Positions 35,701-48,768 of a stretch of DNA of 64,000 nt are shown in pieces. The DNA lies in contig NC_092679.1 of assembly GCF_964355755.1 (NCBI RefSeq), positions 18,714,932 to 18,778,931 on the forward strand, given 5' to 3'. Below the pieces are notes generated by a model. That model did not search any database, had not been told where the DNA came from, and saw only the letters and a list, made by a program, of their open reading frames with translations. The first letter of the stretch is position 1, and each line of letters begins with the position of its first letter. Position numbers and translations under genes: made by a program. This stretch comes from Antedon mediterranea (lineage: Eukaryota; Echinodermata; Crinoidea; Comatulida; Antedonidae).

Positions 35701-37182
35701 AAACAGAATGAATCGCTGGTAATGAAATTAATGAATACCCAGGTTCCGATACAAAAGCTATTCTGGCATCATAATCACCATCTGTGATTTAACAAGAACA
35801 AAATACATTAATAGAAAACCTTCCTTCATGATTTAAATTTGATGCGAAAATTAAAAAGAAGATTATGAGCAAAGATGTTATTATATGCCTATTTCATCTA
35901 TATCATTTCAAACAGAAGATGAACTCAGATTTGGATTATAAATTAAATGTAAAACTGAAATTATAATTACAGAATAGGAAGTTTGACCGGACGTTGTCAA
36001 TAATGTCGTAGACTTATTAAAAAATTTGAAATTTTCCTGCTGTACTCCGCAGGTTGGTTTCAATCATGCATTATCCATTTTTCTCAACATGTTTACAAAA
36101 ACCTCAATGTGTAATGTACCACCAATCATGAGGATATATCCTAATAATGCATACCTAATATCATGGAAACACAATAGACGTGTTATGTACTGAACATCAG
36201 ATAGTAAAAACTATACTTACATCGTTCACTGCAGAAGAACGAGTCAACAGTATCCAAATATTCATCGGAGGATGACATCAAAGATGACGACGAGGATGAT
36301 GAATCATCAGTTGAATCAGCAGGTTCGTTGAGGTAACCCATAGTGTCAATATCACGTATAACACGATTGTCCGACGCAAAATCCTCAAAGTAGTCAGCTG
36401 TGTCATGTAACGTCGGATAGAAGGATAACGATCCCTCTACTACTTTGGATTCTTCGATGTATTGGTTCCAGCTCGAGATGCGACTTTTTATGTCAGTACC
36501 CCTTGCTTCAAAACCCTTGAAAATATAACACAGTACTGACATATTTAAATAAAAAAATATGTATACAAATTATACTGCTTGGGAAGACCCTCAGGATCAA
36601 ACAAAGGTTCCCCTCAATTGGAATGTTCCTCTGAATAGAGAGTGTCTTAAAGGAAGTGTTCTAAAACATGGCTTATATCTCAGCCTGTAAGTTGTTTAGA
36701 AACTTGGAGTTAAATGTATTCTGCCATTATATAAATATTTGTACGCAGCTTTTTTTTTTACTGTGGCCCCTGTCTATTGAATATGGTCCCTTGTCTATTG
36801 AATATGGTCCCTTGTCTATATAATATGGCCCCTGTCTATTGAACATGACCCCCTGTCTGTTGAATATAGCCCCCTGTCTATTGAATATGGCCCGATGTCT
36901 ATTGAATATGGCCCCACCTTCTCATTTGAATATGGCCCCCTGTCTATTGAATATGGCTCCCGTCTATTGAACATGGCCCCCTGTGTATTGAAAATATGCC
37001 CCTGTCTATTGAATATGGCCCCCTGTTTATTGAAGATGGCCAACTTTTCAACGCTTAGTTACCTTAATTGGGTCACTGAAATCTGGAATGTTGTAGCATA
37101 AGAATGTAATTAGGCCGCATGTAAGGAAACCTACGAAAATGACAACAATCATAAGAGCTGAGCACCACAACTTGCTCAGCAT
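32765..37182 (-). CDS. DISP1: Dispatched-like RND permease (Hedgehog release)
   Basis: Minus-strand coding exons: 37182-37063 (coding part), 36515-36221, 35781-32765. All phases agree, giving 1,143 aa from the chosen ATG. Residues 8-30 form TM1, followed by PDFSDPIKGFEARGT, the Dispatched signature, then a large cysteine-bearing loop. A sterol-sensing-like block lies around 340-500, with VGIGADDTF in TM4 (Asp near 413-414), then a second large loop and VGLSIDFTVHYG (Asp near 894). These acidic residues are the family's ion-coupling positions, so the transporter looks functional. Dispatched exports cholesterol-modified Hedgehog from producing cells at the plasma membrane. The C-terminal tail (about 170 aa) is far shorter than in vertebrate DISP1. 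The start is uncertain: the acceptor is 10 bases upstream of this ATG, and the preceding codons (YAL) also resemble DISP1, but splicing to the candidate exon at 40669-40741 gives an in-frame stop just before. Patched-domain PTCHD proteins fit less well. Confidence 0.92.
36762..37040. repeat. 21-bp minisatellite beside a Dispatched splice donor
   Basis: About thirteen units of CCCCTGTCTATTGAATATGG. The array ends roughly 22 bases from the donor of the first coding exon (37062/37063) and fills half of that intron. Open frames on both strands are shadows of the array. Confidence 0.9.
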
Positions 37183-37389
37183 CAAAGCATACCTAGGAAA
37201 ACAAAAACAAGGGTACGTATTATATTAGATTGAAGTCCACCTGCAACAATATGGATATAATACATAAAAAATTATACTAAAACATTAAAATTTGAAACAA
37301 ATAGAAATGGTTGATTTTTAAAATGATATTACATCAAACACAAGGAGATATTCTTTTTTTTTTTATTCTCATTTTTAGGCAAATTGCCA

Positions 37390-37604
37390 AGGATAACCAC
37401 AATTCACTATCCTTCTCAAAGGTGGCAATCCCATTCACAAGACAAACATATACACAAGATGCTCTACATAAACAAAGACATTAAGTCTTTGGGAGTGGAG
37501 TTGTTAATTGTCATGAGAAAAAAAACCTGACATATGACAGGACTTGAACCCAGGACCCTTAGATTGGTAGCCAAGCATCATAACCACCAAGCTACAGCTA
37601 CGTA
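37390..37604 (-). mobile_element. SINE-B copy 1
   Basis: On the minus strand, head TAGCTTGGTGGTTATGATG and B box GGGTTCAAGTCCTG, then a body with CTCCCAAAGACTT and GTAGAGCATCTTGTGTATAT. The same order occurs at 62256-62490. It is about 200 bases upstream of the first coding exon of the Dispatched-like gene. Confidence 0.8.
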
Positions 37605-38494
37605 TATGTTAATGCTAAATTAAATTCTGGGGTAGAATACTGTAATTAAGCAATGATGGATTGGTCTACTCAATGATGCGGAACCAAGTAAATCTTTTTA
37701 TCTAACATAAAATTATCCTATCCATTCCACTCATAATCATTCATTATTTGTATACCAACAGCTTTAGCCTGAATGTAAAGTCCTGAATAATTTGGTAGCT
37801 CTATTAACAACAATATTAATTCTACCAGGCCTACATACTGGAAACATATCTTGTGGCTCAGCTGCCTAGCCCAGTAAAGTCTCACATCGTCCCCGTTTTC
37901 ATGCATTCTATATTACAATCAGTCTAGTTCCATTTGATCTAAAAAAAATATAAAGAACAAAAGATGCATATGCACTTATTTAACAAAAACTATAAAACAC
38001 ATTTTTTTATTCATGAATTATACATAATTTACTCTTTATTCATTTATAAATTCATGATTTATCTAATCAAAACAAAACAAGTTTGCATAAAAGCTGTTTT
38101 TCCAATCTACATTGATTTCATAAAATAAAACCAAATGTGCTTTTTAAAATCTAACATAGAAGGAAAATATCAATTACCGCTTGCAGGATTCGAAATGACG
38201 AACAAAATTAGGAAGTTTGTTTTTTGATCCAGGGATTAGTTTAAACTATAGGTCATGTTTGACTGATTTTCCCTGATTGACATGTGTGTGCTGATATTTT
38301 ATTATTGTTTAATAATTAGAAAGAAAGATAAATATATATAATATAATAATTTATTTGGAAGCTACACTTTTGAAACAGTGGCACACTTTTTGAATGAAGG
38401 TGCGTCCAGAGTAAGTAAAATAAAAGTTAGAGAAAAAAAAAAATTATTTAACAATAGGCCTATTTACACTTTAATTGTTTTGGTACAACTACTG

Positions 38495-38570
38495 GAACTT
38501 GGAAAGGATTTGAATCGAGAACCCTGGCATTGGATAACAAGTATGTCAAACACTAAGCATGTGCCAATAA
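38495..38570 (-). repeat. tRNA-like SINE head remnant
   Basis: On the minus strand a B-box-like GATTCAAATCC follows an A-box-like stretch. The copy is very decayed. Confidence 0.3.
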
Positions 38571-39220
38571 AATAATCCTATGCATAGTGTAGCAAATAAA
38601 ATCTAGTTAAGACCTTTTTTACTGATTTCAAATACCCATTGACCTGTTTACAACCTTTTTTAGGGTTTCTTAAGACTTCTACTGTTAAACAATCGAGCTA
38701 TATCACTATGGCTAAACAGTAGCCTTTTATTAATCCACTATTATCTAAATATTACTATGATTTCATTCAGTATAGAGAAATAAAAACAAATCCCTATATC
38801 ATGCCTCACTGGATCGGAAGTTGTGAAGAATGGTCGTACTTATGTGAGTTATCCAATGACTTCCTATAGGCCAGATCCAGACAGGAACTATAGTATATCG
38901 ATTTATCTTACGCTGTCAACATAATAATATCTTACTAATGCCATTGGAAAAGTAGTGACCTAGAAACATTGATGTTTTGAATTGATATGTTTTTTATGCA
39001 AAAGATATGTTTAGTTTTGCAGTACTTTTAATTTAATATTGTACCAGATAGAATTGAAGGTCACCTTTCTGTCAACGGTAACTAACCAGAAATACATTTG
39101 TTCTCAATTTTGCCTTATAGATTTTTAACCAGATTTTTATCTTTGTTTATAATCATCGTACACTTTGAAATATTGAGTATGAATAAAAAGAAATCATCGT
39201 TTACAACCAAAAAAAGACTA

Positions 39221-39466
39221 TTTGATAATAGAATGAAAACTTTGATTGCAAAATTCCTGACAATTAAGGTGTTTACAACCAATCAGGTTGTATAGAAAAA
39301 GACAACAAAAAAAGCAGAAAATTACTCATAAAAAGAACTATAATTTGATAACAGAATGAAAACTTTGATTGCAAAATTCCTGACAATTAAGGTGTTTACA
39401 ACCAATCAGTTGTATTGAAAAACACCACACAAAAAGCAGAAAAATCATTGACTGTGGTTGATGAAG
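39221..39466. repeat. Tandem duplication, 123-bp period
   Basis: Two copies with very high identity across GAATGAAAACTTTGATTGC, AAAATTCCTGACAATTAAGG and TGTTTACAACCAATCAG. The near identity suggests a young event. Confidence 0.9.
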
Positions 39467-39889
39467 GTGAAAAAACCTTTACACTATTGTACTGTATCAA
39501 ATTGTATTATTTATACTGCAAAGATGATTGTAGTTGATTTATATAGTAGTATTAAAGATTTATTGATTGAGTCAAGTCACATTATAAAACCTATTTAAAA
39601 AGAGCCGACAATTATTCATCAAAAACCCGAAGGCTGAAGGAAAAGAAAGCTTTACAGTACTGTATTATATTATATTTTCTACTGAAAAGATTATTTAATA
39701 AAGATTCACAAATAAGGATTCATATAATACTATTTGCACAAAGCAGCATCAAATAATATGAAGCTGCTTACAATCATACTAACAGCACACTTCAAGGACA
39801 AAACAGTAGTTTGTCTGTGCAAAACATATCAAAAGTATAATTTTATAGGATTGGTTGGAAAATTAAAGAGCTTTGTAGAAATGATAAGT

Positions 39890-40220
39890 GACATTGAGAG
39901 CTGAACTGTTTCAACCGCCTCTATCCACCAAACCACATTCTCCCTCCTAGGAATCACCAGATCTAAGTAATCCATATTTACGCATTATGTTCGGATTAAT
40001 GCTAATCCATAATCCAAACTATAAATAAAAGTATGTTTGGGTCCAGAGAGCCTTGTAGAATGATAAATTCCGTTTTTTAAGCTAATAACTCTCTCAACCG
40101 CCTCTATCTACCAAACCACATTATCCCTTAGGAATCACCACATCTAAGTAATCCATATTTACATAATCAAGTTTGATTAACGCTAATCCATAATCCAAAC
40201 TATAAATACAAATAAGTCCA
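39890..40220. repeat. Tandem duplication, ~183-bp period
   Basis: Two copies sharing CAACCGCCTCTATC, ACCAAACCACATT, ATCTAAGTAATCCATATTTA and GCTAATCCATAATCCAAACT. Confidence 0.88.
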
Positions 40221-40468
40221 GAAGAAAGTGTTATGGGAGGTGACCGCTTATGCAGATATACCACAGAAGTATAAATACAGTGTAGTGTTTTTGTCAAGAA
40301 TTGTACACAATGTCCAAATTTTACTGTATCCGCTATGCACAAAAACTGTAGGCAAAATGAATAAATGTCAGTTATGGGATGTGTCCACTTATGAGAGGTC
40401 CCAATGCACAGAAACTGTAGAAGGCACAGGAACTGTAGAAGGCACAGGTTAAGAGGCTGAACTTTATA

Positions 40469-40635
40469 AAGCTCTGTCTACACAGTTATCAAACTTTATG
40501 TGACAAAAAAATGTGATGTGCCTAAATATGGGAGTGATTTATGCTTCAATATGATAGTGATATGACATCATCATGTCCATAAGGGCACATCACATTTTTT
40601 TGTCACATTAAGTTTAATAGTGTAGTCAGAGCTTG
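40469..40635. mobile_element. MITE-1 copy 6
   Basis: Ends AAGCTCTGTCTACACAG and AATAGTGTAGTCAGAGCTTG, with arms GTGACAAAAAAATGTGATGT and the inverse. It lies next to the candidate untranslated exon. Confidence 0.88.
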
Positions 40636-40668
40636 TACAAGTACTGTAACAATCAAATATACTTACAC

Positions 40669-40741
40669 CTTGTTCAGTCCAGTCCAGTTTAGACCACTAA
40701 GTTTTCATCAATGACCTTGAATTCTTCTAATAGATGTCTTT
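40669..40741 (-). other. Candidate 5' untranslated exon of the Dispatched-like gene
   Basis: On the minus strand, an acceptor TATTCCTTTAG precedes this 73-base segment and a GTGTAAG donor follows it. All three frames have stops, so it cannot be internal coding sequence. Joined to the acceptor at 37192, it puts a TGA six codons before the ATG at 37182 with no other in-frame ATG between, which supports that start. Confidence 0.3.
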
Positions 40742-41317
40742 CTAAAGGAATACAAACAAAACAAAGATTTATTCACATTTACAAAATCAAGTCTGGACAC
40801 AATAGAAACCTTAGTCAATTTAAGATCTGTTTTTACTACATCAGAAGTTTGAAATGACATTAAGTTCTATTCAGTTTATTCCTCATTTTCGTCTTGCGTT
40901 GCACTCAAATTAACTATAATTTGGAAAAAAATTTGGACGAGCTTAAATCGCAATATGCACGCACACAAATCTTGGACTAATTTACCGTTGATTTGTATAG
41001 TTGATTTTATTTTTTAATCCAATAACAATCCTCCTTGAACATTTAATTTAGTAACAAGGAAATCATTAGTGAACATTTGACGCCAAAAAAACATCAGCTG
41101 ATGTAATTACTACAAAATGTCACAATAATAGGTTGAACTAGAAGTATAGGTATACTAATTGTAATTGTGTTAATAATTAAACTGTGATAAGATAAAAAAG
41201 ATTAAATTGAACTGGAATGTTTTATTTCAGACACGTCCAACATCAAGTAATTCACAAATTACAGGTTGGATAAACTTATACAATGCTTATAAAATAATTC
41301 TCATCAGGGAATAGATA

Positions 41318-41412
41318 CAGTCGTGAGTTACAACAATGGCACTAGGTCAGGATTAAACCGTAGACCTTGGTTTTGGAAGGCAAGCAGGTTAACCACTAAG
41401 CTACAACTCCAC
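41318..41412 (-). mobile_element. SINE-B head fragment
   Basis: On the minus strand GGAGTTGTAGCTTAGTGGTT and a B-box relative GGTTTAATCCTG. Only the tRNA-like head is clear. A MITE-1 relic follows 25 bases later. Confidence 0.6.
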
Positions 41413-41436
41413 ACATACATCCAACAGTTTGCTCTT

Positions 41437-41520
41437 GAGCTCTGTCTACACTATCAAACCTTATGTAAAAAAATCATATTTGGGCACATCATACTTTTTT
41501 TTTGAAAGTGTAGTCAGACT
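41437..41520. mobile_element. MITE-1 copy 7, internally deleted
   Basis: Keeps the left end GAGCTCTGTCTACACTATC, one ATTTGGGCACATCA unit and a short right end AGTGTAGTCAGA. Confidence 0.75.
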
Positions 41521-42097
41521 ATACAGTAAATAATGAAAACAATATGGAAAATATAATTATAATAATAGTAAAATTCTTTACTGATGTAATTTTGTACTGT
41601 TAAGTGTTATAAGAAAACTTATCTTCATCAAAAACACTCACTGTCACTATAGCAATATAGCATTTAACTATTAATAAATTATTGTTTGCAATATTTGTAA
41701 TTTTGAATAATACATTATGAGAATAATACAAACATGATATTGGAAATTGTTCTTTGTTCATTATAATTTTCATATACAGTTTCAAATTACATAAGTCAGT
41801 TCAAATGTCCATTATAGTTAATTGCAAACTTATTGGTGTCTAAATGGATCCGTATGAAATCAAGCTACGACATCGAGTAAATTTACGATGACAAGCGACA
41901 TAAAGCAAATAAATAAATTCATAACTAGGTTACCGTACACGAAAAACAAACTCCAAAAAAAATATTTACACTTGTGATTGTTGTTGAAGATGTAAATTGA
42001 TCAAATAATCGATAATTCTTAATTCAACTTGATACCGTAAAAGTTTAGCAAGAATAGTAGATACATTACATTTATTGAGTCATCATTCTACTGTACA

Positions 42098-42234
42098 ATA
42101 AAGCATATATTGTATGTGACAAAAAAATATATGGACATGATGTTATATTACTGCCATATTTGGACATATCACTACCATATTTGGGCACATCACACTTTTT
42201 GTGTCAAAATAGTTTGATAGTGTAGACAGAGCTT
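42098..42234. mobile_element. MITE-1 copy 8
   Basis: The right end TTTGATAGTGTAGACAGAGC is intact. The left terminus is degraded to AATAAAGCATATATTGTATG. Confidence 0.8.
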
Positions 42235-43154
42235 AGAGCATTAGTTCTGGAAATTGCATCGGGAGCATTCTATTCGTGTCAATTGATATGTCGTTGGTTT
42301 TTGTTGTTGGTCGTTGCCGCAAACTGTGTCAAAGTTGAGTATTGAAGAACATCCCAACTACCCAGAATTCGGAATATCACATAAGAAAAGTACATAAGCC
42401 ATCAAGTTGAAATTGGATATCTAAATACAGGCATCTATTTTGAAGATCAACAAAGATCCCATCTAACTATAAATATCACCAAGAATAATTTGATTGTCGT
42501 CTCTGGGGGACAATAGGGAGCTTTCAATTTGATAAGACCAACGACCGACCGGGGGACATCCATTAAGCCGATTGAAATTAATGCAATAAATTTATAATGT
42601 CAAATCAGACAACAAAATTAATTCGAAAATAATTCAATAATTATTTCAAATATTTAAATCAGGTCAAGCGATAGATGGTATGGAATTGGATGATGATGAT
42701 TTAAGGGTTAATTTATAATTGAAAAGAATGTTTGTGATAGCTATTCCTGATATCCTATTAAAATTATATCAGCTTGTTGCTTCTCAGCATTTACACACAA
42801 TATCTATAGCTTGTTGGTAGTATTGATATGCTAGTTTTGAACAAAATTAGTAGATGTATCGTCATCATATGGTTTTGGTTTTAAAGAATGTACGATAAAA
42901 GGGTGTGCTCATAATGTATATTTGGTATCTATATTCAATCATATAAGCATATATCCATTAAAAAAAATTGCAGCATAAAACGCTGAATTGTAGTATTTGT
43001 ACAAAAATGATTAATATTATAGACAAATTACACAAATTAATGATAGAATGATGATGTGTAAAAGGTTTTGTGTGATTATTTTCAGAACTTTCAAGATTTA
43101 AAAAATTGACTATAATTTTTTTTCTTTTTAATTTTATTTTATTCAATTTCCAGG

Positions 43155-43306
43155 TAACATACAAAAATCATAAACAAGGTACGGCATCATTCAACAAAAC
43201 AGAACAAAAGTACTATCAGCACCTGCGGGTAACCAAAAGTGGATCAGTTCAAAAGAACTGCACTGTCGAGTGGCTTTCCCAACTAATAGTACGAAAAACG
43301 CAATAA
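43155..43306 (+). other. Orphan open segment after a good splice acceptor
   Basis: An acceptor ending TTCAATTTCCAG precedes 49 open codons that close with a TAA. The peptide is hydrophilic (for example QKYYQHLRVTKSG and VEWLSQLIVRKTQ) and I do not recognise it. No matching upstream exon was found, so it could be a terminal exon of an unseen gene, a transposon relic, or chance. Confidence 0.15.
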
Positions 43307-44534
43307 TGATTACTATACTTTCTAATTTATTTTTTAATGACTTTTCAATTTTCAAAGTGTTCAATTTATGGAGATTTGACTATACAGCGATAAAAAGATT
43401 TGATTTGAAATGAATATGTTTTAAACTGTTTAAACATAACTTCAGAAGAAGCCTGGATACAAACAGAAACAATGTTGATTGCTTGCTGTTTCTATAGTTA
43501 CCTAATTAAAAAACAAATTGGTGTTAAGCACAGCTGGTTTGCAGGAAATTCATTTACAAATTAACATCAATTGTGACTACTTAACTGCCGGAAACATTTA
43601 AATTTATTTAATTATTTTTTTTCACAGAAAAAAATACTGTGTGTGTTGACCAACTATTAATCCGATACTCATCGAGTATATAATAAAACAAAACCCCAAA
43701 TATAGGCTAAATTTGGACACAAAACTGGTAAAAATCTATTGCTAAATATATAATGAATTCTCGGTATACAGTACAGCTATTAATTACTGCACTATTTCCA
43801 TGCATAACCTTTCATGCGCGAGGCATTCTTTTCTTATCACGAACCTATGAAGTATTGTCTTCTTATTCTGGGATCGGTCATATACAGTATAAAATAAACA
43901 ATTTTGTATTGCTTTGAATATTATTTGTCTTTAAAAAAAGAAAATTCAAGTATTTACAACCAAATCATGTTCTCTCTCAAACCATATCAGATACATATAC
44001 AGTACTCCAAAAATGTTGAATCTTTGGATAAATGGGCCATATACTTTTTAGGCCTACAGTTCATAATACATTTTCTAAATTTTAATTCAATGTTATTAAA
44101 TATCTATATTAATTATTAAAATAACTGAACAGTAAAAACTTATGCAGTATACTAGCAGTCAAAATACTCCTAATTTGAGTGACAAATAAAATGATGTATT
44201 TGACGTTGTGTTAAATTTTATGGGAGATAGGTAGATCTTAAAAGCAAACAATTTAATAAAGTCAACACATTAAGTTGTAGAGCTAACTGTATTCTTGAGT
44301 ATGGAGTGCAAACATGAATTAATCTACATCCCGTTTTCCACTTAAATTTTCATTCAGCACTATGGCCAGTTTATTGTGTCATTGGTCATCGCTTAGACCT
44401 ACAGTAGAATCAACTAAAAATGTCTTGAGGAATCAAGCGATAAATCTTCTAATATCCATGTATGTGCACAAAGCATTAACATTGTGTTACTAGTTTTTTT
44501 AATATTAATTAATATTATGACATCATCAAAACAA

Positions 44535-44835
44535 AGATAACACTTTTGAAATATAATTGACTGAGCAAAAACATTTACAATTCAAAGACATACAGTAAGG
44601 TACTGTACAGAATAAATAATTTTATCTTTCTTTATAAAATTTCTAGAAGTACTAGAAAAGCGTATTTTGAGAAAAAAGATAATAAAACACTTTTGAAAGA
44701 TAATTGTCTGAGCAAGAACATTTACAATTCAAAGACATAAGGTACTACTATAAAAATGTATCCTTCTTTATAAAATTTCTTTTCTAAACTACTACTGTAC
44801 TTAGGAAGTACTAGAAAAGCATATTTCCTTGAGTT
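44535..44835. repeat. Tandem duplication, ~147-bp period
   Basis: Two copies share CACTTTTGAAA, ACATTTACAATTCAAAGACA, TTCTTTATAAAATTTCT and AAGTACTAGAAAAGC, with small insertions between. Confidence 0.85.
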
Positions 44836-47077
44836 ACAATAAATCTGGTCATGCATACAGTATCTGTTTAGTACAGATGAACCTTTTAGCCATCTGTACT
44901 TGTTACTTGATCACTGTATATATCAAGTAGTACTCAGATACTGGATATTATACAACAAATAAAACTTCTCAATATGCGACACTAGACGATACCTTTATAA
45001 TGCAAATTTTACATAGATAATTAATGCTAGTTTTTAAACAGAAAACAATTTGCAATACATTTAATGTTGCCATTGTAGGCAGCAAACACATAATCCATTT
45101 GCATAGTGATACTGAAGGTGTTGAAAAGTACAGTAGGTAAAGCTAACTGCAGTTACTGCAGTACTACATTCCTGTCTACAGTATGTACCGTAATTATTTA
45201 GCAACCTTTGGTTGGGATAATCAGACATACTGATTATAAAATTGAACTGCATTGACATCACAGTAACTTCTACATTGAAACAAACTAAAAATAAAAGCAT
45301 ACATTATGGCAGTGAACAAATGCAGTTACTGCAGTAGAATAATTTTGACAAGATCACTAAGAAAAAGGAAAGAAGAGAGATAGGAAGAAAGGACAGTTTT
45401 TCTGCAATGGAAGAAAAATTACTCAGATGAATGATGAAAAAGATAAAAATGAAAGAGACATACAAGGATAATGTAGAAAATATATAGATAGCTATAATAC
45501 TGTATGAGACACGTTTGAATATATATATATAATAGGCAAATAAATGGTGTACCCATTTATACTCCCACTAAAGAAAGACGACGTGCCCTAGCCAAGGACA
45601 CAATATAACAGAGTATTTTAAATCCATGATTTTCCAAGTAATTCTTACAGTACTATTCAAATTACTTGCAATCTTTTATATTAGTATTTGAACAGGTAAA
45701 ATTATCACATGTCCGCCATACAGTAGTACTCTTTTTTTTAATAGCGGCCTGTCCCATAGAAATAAAACACAATGAGGTACTGTAAGCTATTTTAATTTAA
45801 TAACGAATATGCACTATTCATTCCAAGGGCAACATACAGTACTTTATTTGATGAACTCCACAAAAGATTTTAATTGAAAATATAAATTAGGCCGCACCAG
45901 AAGCAAGACATGATATACCTGAGTAGGTTTAACGAAGCTGTAAAATTTTAAGGCGATTTGTTTAATTTGTCTTTTTGTTAATTGATGTTTAATGATTCAA
46001 GTTTATAATTGTGTAAATGGCCTTGCACCGGTCAACGTATGCGCTAATTAGTCAGTAAGTATACATATGTTAACAAACTTCTCTTGCATCTGAACACAAT
46101 GTTTACCAAACTTCTGCTTCTTATGTTTAACAATCATTTGGTGAACATTCAGTTGAAAAGTTTGGGCCAACTATGTGGCAGAATAACCTTACTAAAACTA
46201 TACGCAATTCATCAGTAAATTCATCATCAGTAAATAATTTTTTTTAAATTTTAAAAACACACCTATTTCTAAAATAATCTTAGTAAATAATTGATGTTTC
46301 AATTATTACTACAGTATATACCAAATATTGAGTTGTTTTATTACAAAATACATGTACAGTAATATCAAACGAGGCTCTTACCTTACAATGAAAATTACGC
46401 TCAATAAACAGAATGGTATAAGAAATTAAATAGGTTCCTCCAGAGGAAATTCCTTCAATATGTAAAACTTGTCACCAACAATGCTCCTCGAGGTGTTAGA
46501 CGTGCGTACAGCCCTTAAACTTGGCTTGCAGTATAAAGTACAGGAAGTTTGAGATTGTTGGGGATAGGCATAGAAAACACACATGCGCATGAACGAGTAC
46601 TGAAGCACTTCGGGCAGTGAACCATAACCAGACAATATCAAGAACTTGTGCTTTCAATGAACAACAAAACAGCAGATTAGCAAAAATATCTCTCAGCAAT
46701 CTACATTACCTAGTTTCAAAGACCTAGTTAGCCACTAAATAGTTTTCACAAACGTTGTCTCTTTTCCAGTCAATTGAACAAGCAGACAAGTACCTTATTG
46801 TGTTCACCTTAGCAGAATTAAATCCAGTATGGTGCAAATTTGCTGTTAAGTTGATATGGTTTATTTACTATGGTATTATCAGGCAAATTATAAGTAAATA
46901 TCAATCACACTTAGTCACTAGCCAATATGGTATAAAGTAAACAATCTGCAGGCTTTCATTCAATACTTAAACCCAATAACTTTTATAAGTTAAAAAACCA
47001 AAGTACAAAGTATACCTTGGATTGTTTCGTTACGATTGTGTATTGAATGAACAAAGAAAATGAAGAAAACATACCGG

Positions 47078-47212
47078 TAGACTTATGACAAAAAAGCATG
47101 TGATATGCCCATACATGGACATGATGATGTCATATCACTACCAAATTTGGGCATATCACTACCATATTAAGGCACATCACTAAATAAGTTTGGTAGTGTA
47201 GACAGAGCTTTG
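47078..47212. mobile_element. MITE-1 copy 9
   Basis: The left terminus is decayed. The ATGTGATATGCCCATA core, the double CACTACCA unit and the right end GGTAGTGTAGACAGAGCTTT are clear. Confidence 0.8.
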
Positions 47213-48445
47213 TACTATTAGTATTGTGTACTATTAGAATATTCTCTTTAAATTGTACAAATGATTTAATGAACTTAACTACTAATGGTATAAAGCGTAA
47301 TAATATATGAGCAAATTTATGAATATTGGAATCTAACTGAAAACAAATTTAATTAAATTGATGAATTATTCATTCAATATTCCAATTCATAAATATTTTA
47401 AAATTTGAATCAATCTTCTTAATAGTACAGTGTCCCAGAATGAAAGACCCTTCATCTGGCCAAAAAAAGTAAATGTGCGTGTTTAATGTCATTTTATTAT
47501 CTACTACGATACTAATAAAACTGTCACAGGATTTGTACATGAAACAATAAAAACAAATTAACTGAAATGCAAACATCATCAATTAAAGACATACTGGTAG
47601 GTTTAGTAAGGGTTAAAAAAACAACTATTCATTCAATAAATTATGTAATATTACTACGCTGTGTTTATACTGAGCAACAAATAAAGCCAAAACAAATAGG
47701 TGGCGGAGGCTGAGACTCAACTACAATTCATTTGTTTGAACCCTGGTTAGCGATGAGGGCGTATCCCTAAACTTTGGGTGCTGGCATGGACTTCTACTTT
47801 CTTTCTTTTCCTTAAGCATCTTTCAAATTGTTTTTGTAGCGCTATAATTTGCACTTTGCAGTTTGAATTCAAAACCATTAACAGTCCCAAGGGTAATTTA
47901 GAAAAAGGTGGTAGGATTATACTTGGATATAATTACAATGGATCTACCAAAGTCTTGTGTCCGAATTTAGCCTAAGAAGGTGGGATTACTGTATACCCAC
48001 AACAAGTATTGGAATTATACTCATACACTCATATTCGGTGTATATTTCAGCATTATCGATGAGTGGTTAGAGATTCCATCAAAGTTAGTTCTCAGCCAAA
48101 GCCATATAAATTGCTTGATAGTGTTAACAAAAATGAATTAAACTTACTGTGCTGGCACTGTAGCTATGCTACCAATAATTGCTTCCCTTTCACTTTAGTA
48201 ATTAAAGAGAGCATCAACATCCAATTTTATCACCTATAAGAAATTGGTATTGATTATTTCAAGGTGTCATATAAAACACCTATTGTAGAATCTTTGTTAT
48301 TGACTATATAATTATCTTGTTTCACAATCTACCACTACATTAATTTTCATTTCGCATAATTTTTGCAATTTGTTTAATCAATCACTTTATTCATTTGTAG
48401 CATATTTGTTTTACTTTGTGTAGAATAACAACGAAGCATTGTATA

Positions 48446-48557
48446 CGAAGATCTTGACGTCCCACTAGAATGAAATGTAAAAGGATGTCATCCTTCAATT
48501 CTGATTGGTCAGTATGTCACGTTCATCCTTGTGTTCAAGTCCTAGTGAGAACGAAGT
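48446..48557. mobile_element. MITE-2 copy e
   Basis: Ends GACGTCCCACTAGAA and GTCCTAGTGAGAACG, with an inner TGATTGGTCAGT. It is shorter than copies a and b. Confidence 0.6.
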
Positions 48558-48591
48558 GAAAAGGGACACTTTCTTATGTTCTTACAGTAAA

Positions 48592-48768
48592 TATGGGTGT
48601 TAAATGGGTACCCGGTTAGATAAAGACACAACTTTGCGCTGATTACTAGCTGCATTATGGGAGTATGTGTTTGATCCAAAAAATGACTGGGGTAATAATG
48701 TTCAGCGCTTAAAGAAGCTTGCTTGTAGAGCGCTATATAAGAATGAACTATTATTATTATTAAAATAA
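48592..48768 (+). mobile_element. SINE-C 3' fragment
   Basis: Lacks the tRNA head. Starts near AAATGGGTACCCGG and ends with TAGAGCGCTATATAAGAATG and an (ATT)n tail, typical of a widespread invertebrate SINE tail. Confidence 0.7.

Noticed and set aside
36816-37101. Repeat-peptide open frames on both strands
   Set aside because: They are shadows of the 21-bp minisatellite, whose period is divisible by three.
32765-37182. Identity as Patched or a PTCHD protein
   Set aside because: PDFSDP-x-x-GFEARGT after TM1 and the cysteine pattern of the first loop are Dispatched features; overall order and spacing also follow Dispatched.
46426-46699. Overlapping minus-strand open frames of about 70 codons
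   Set aside because: Two frames are open at once, neither has a domain, and no acceptor-donor pair fits a coding exon of the Dispatched-like gene.
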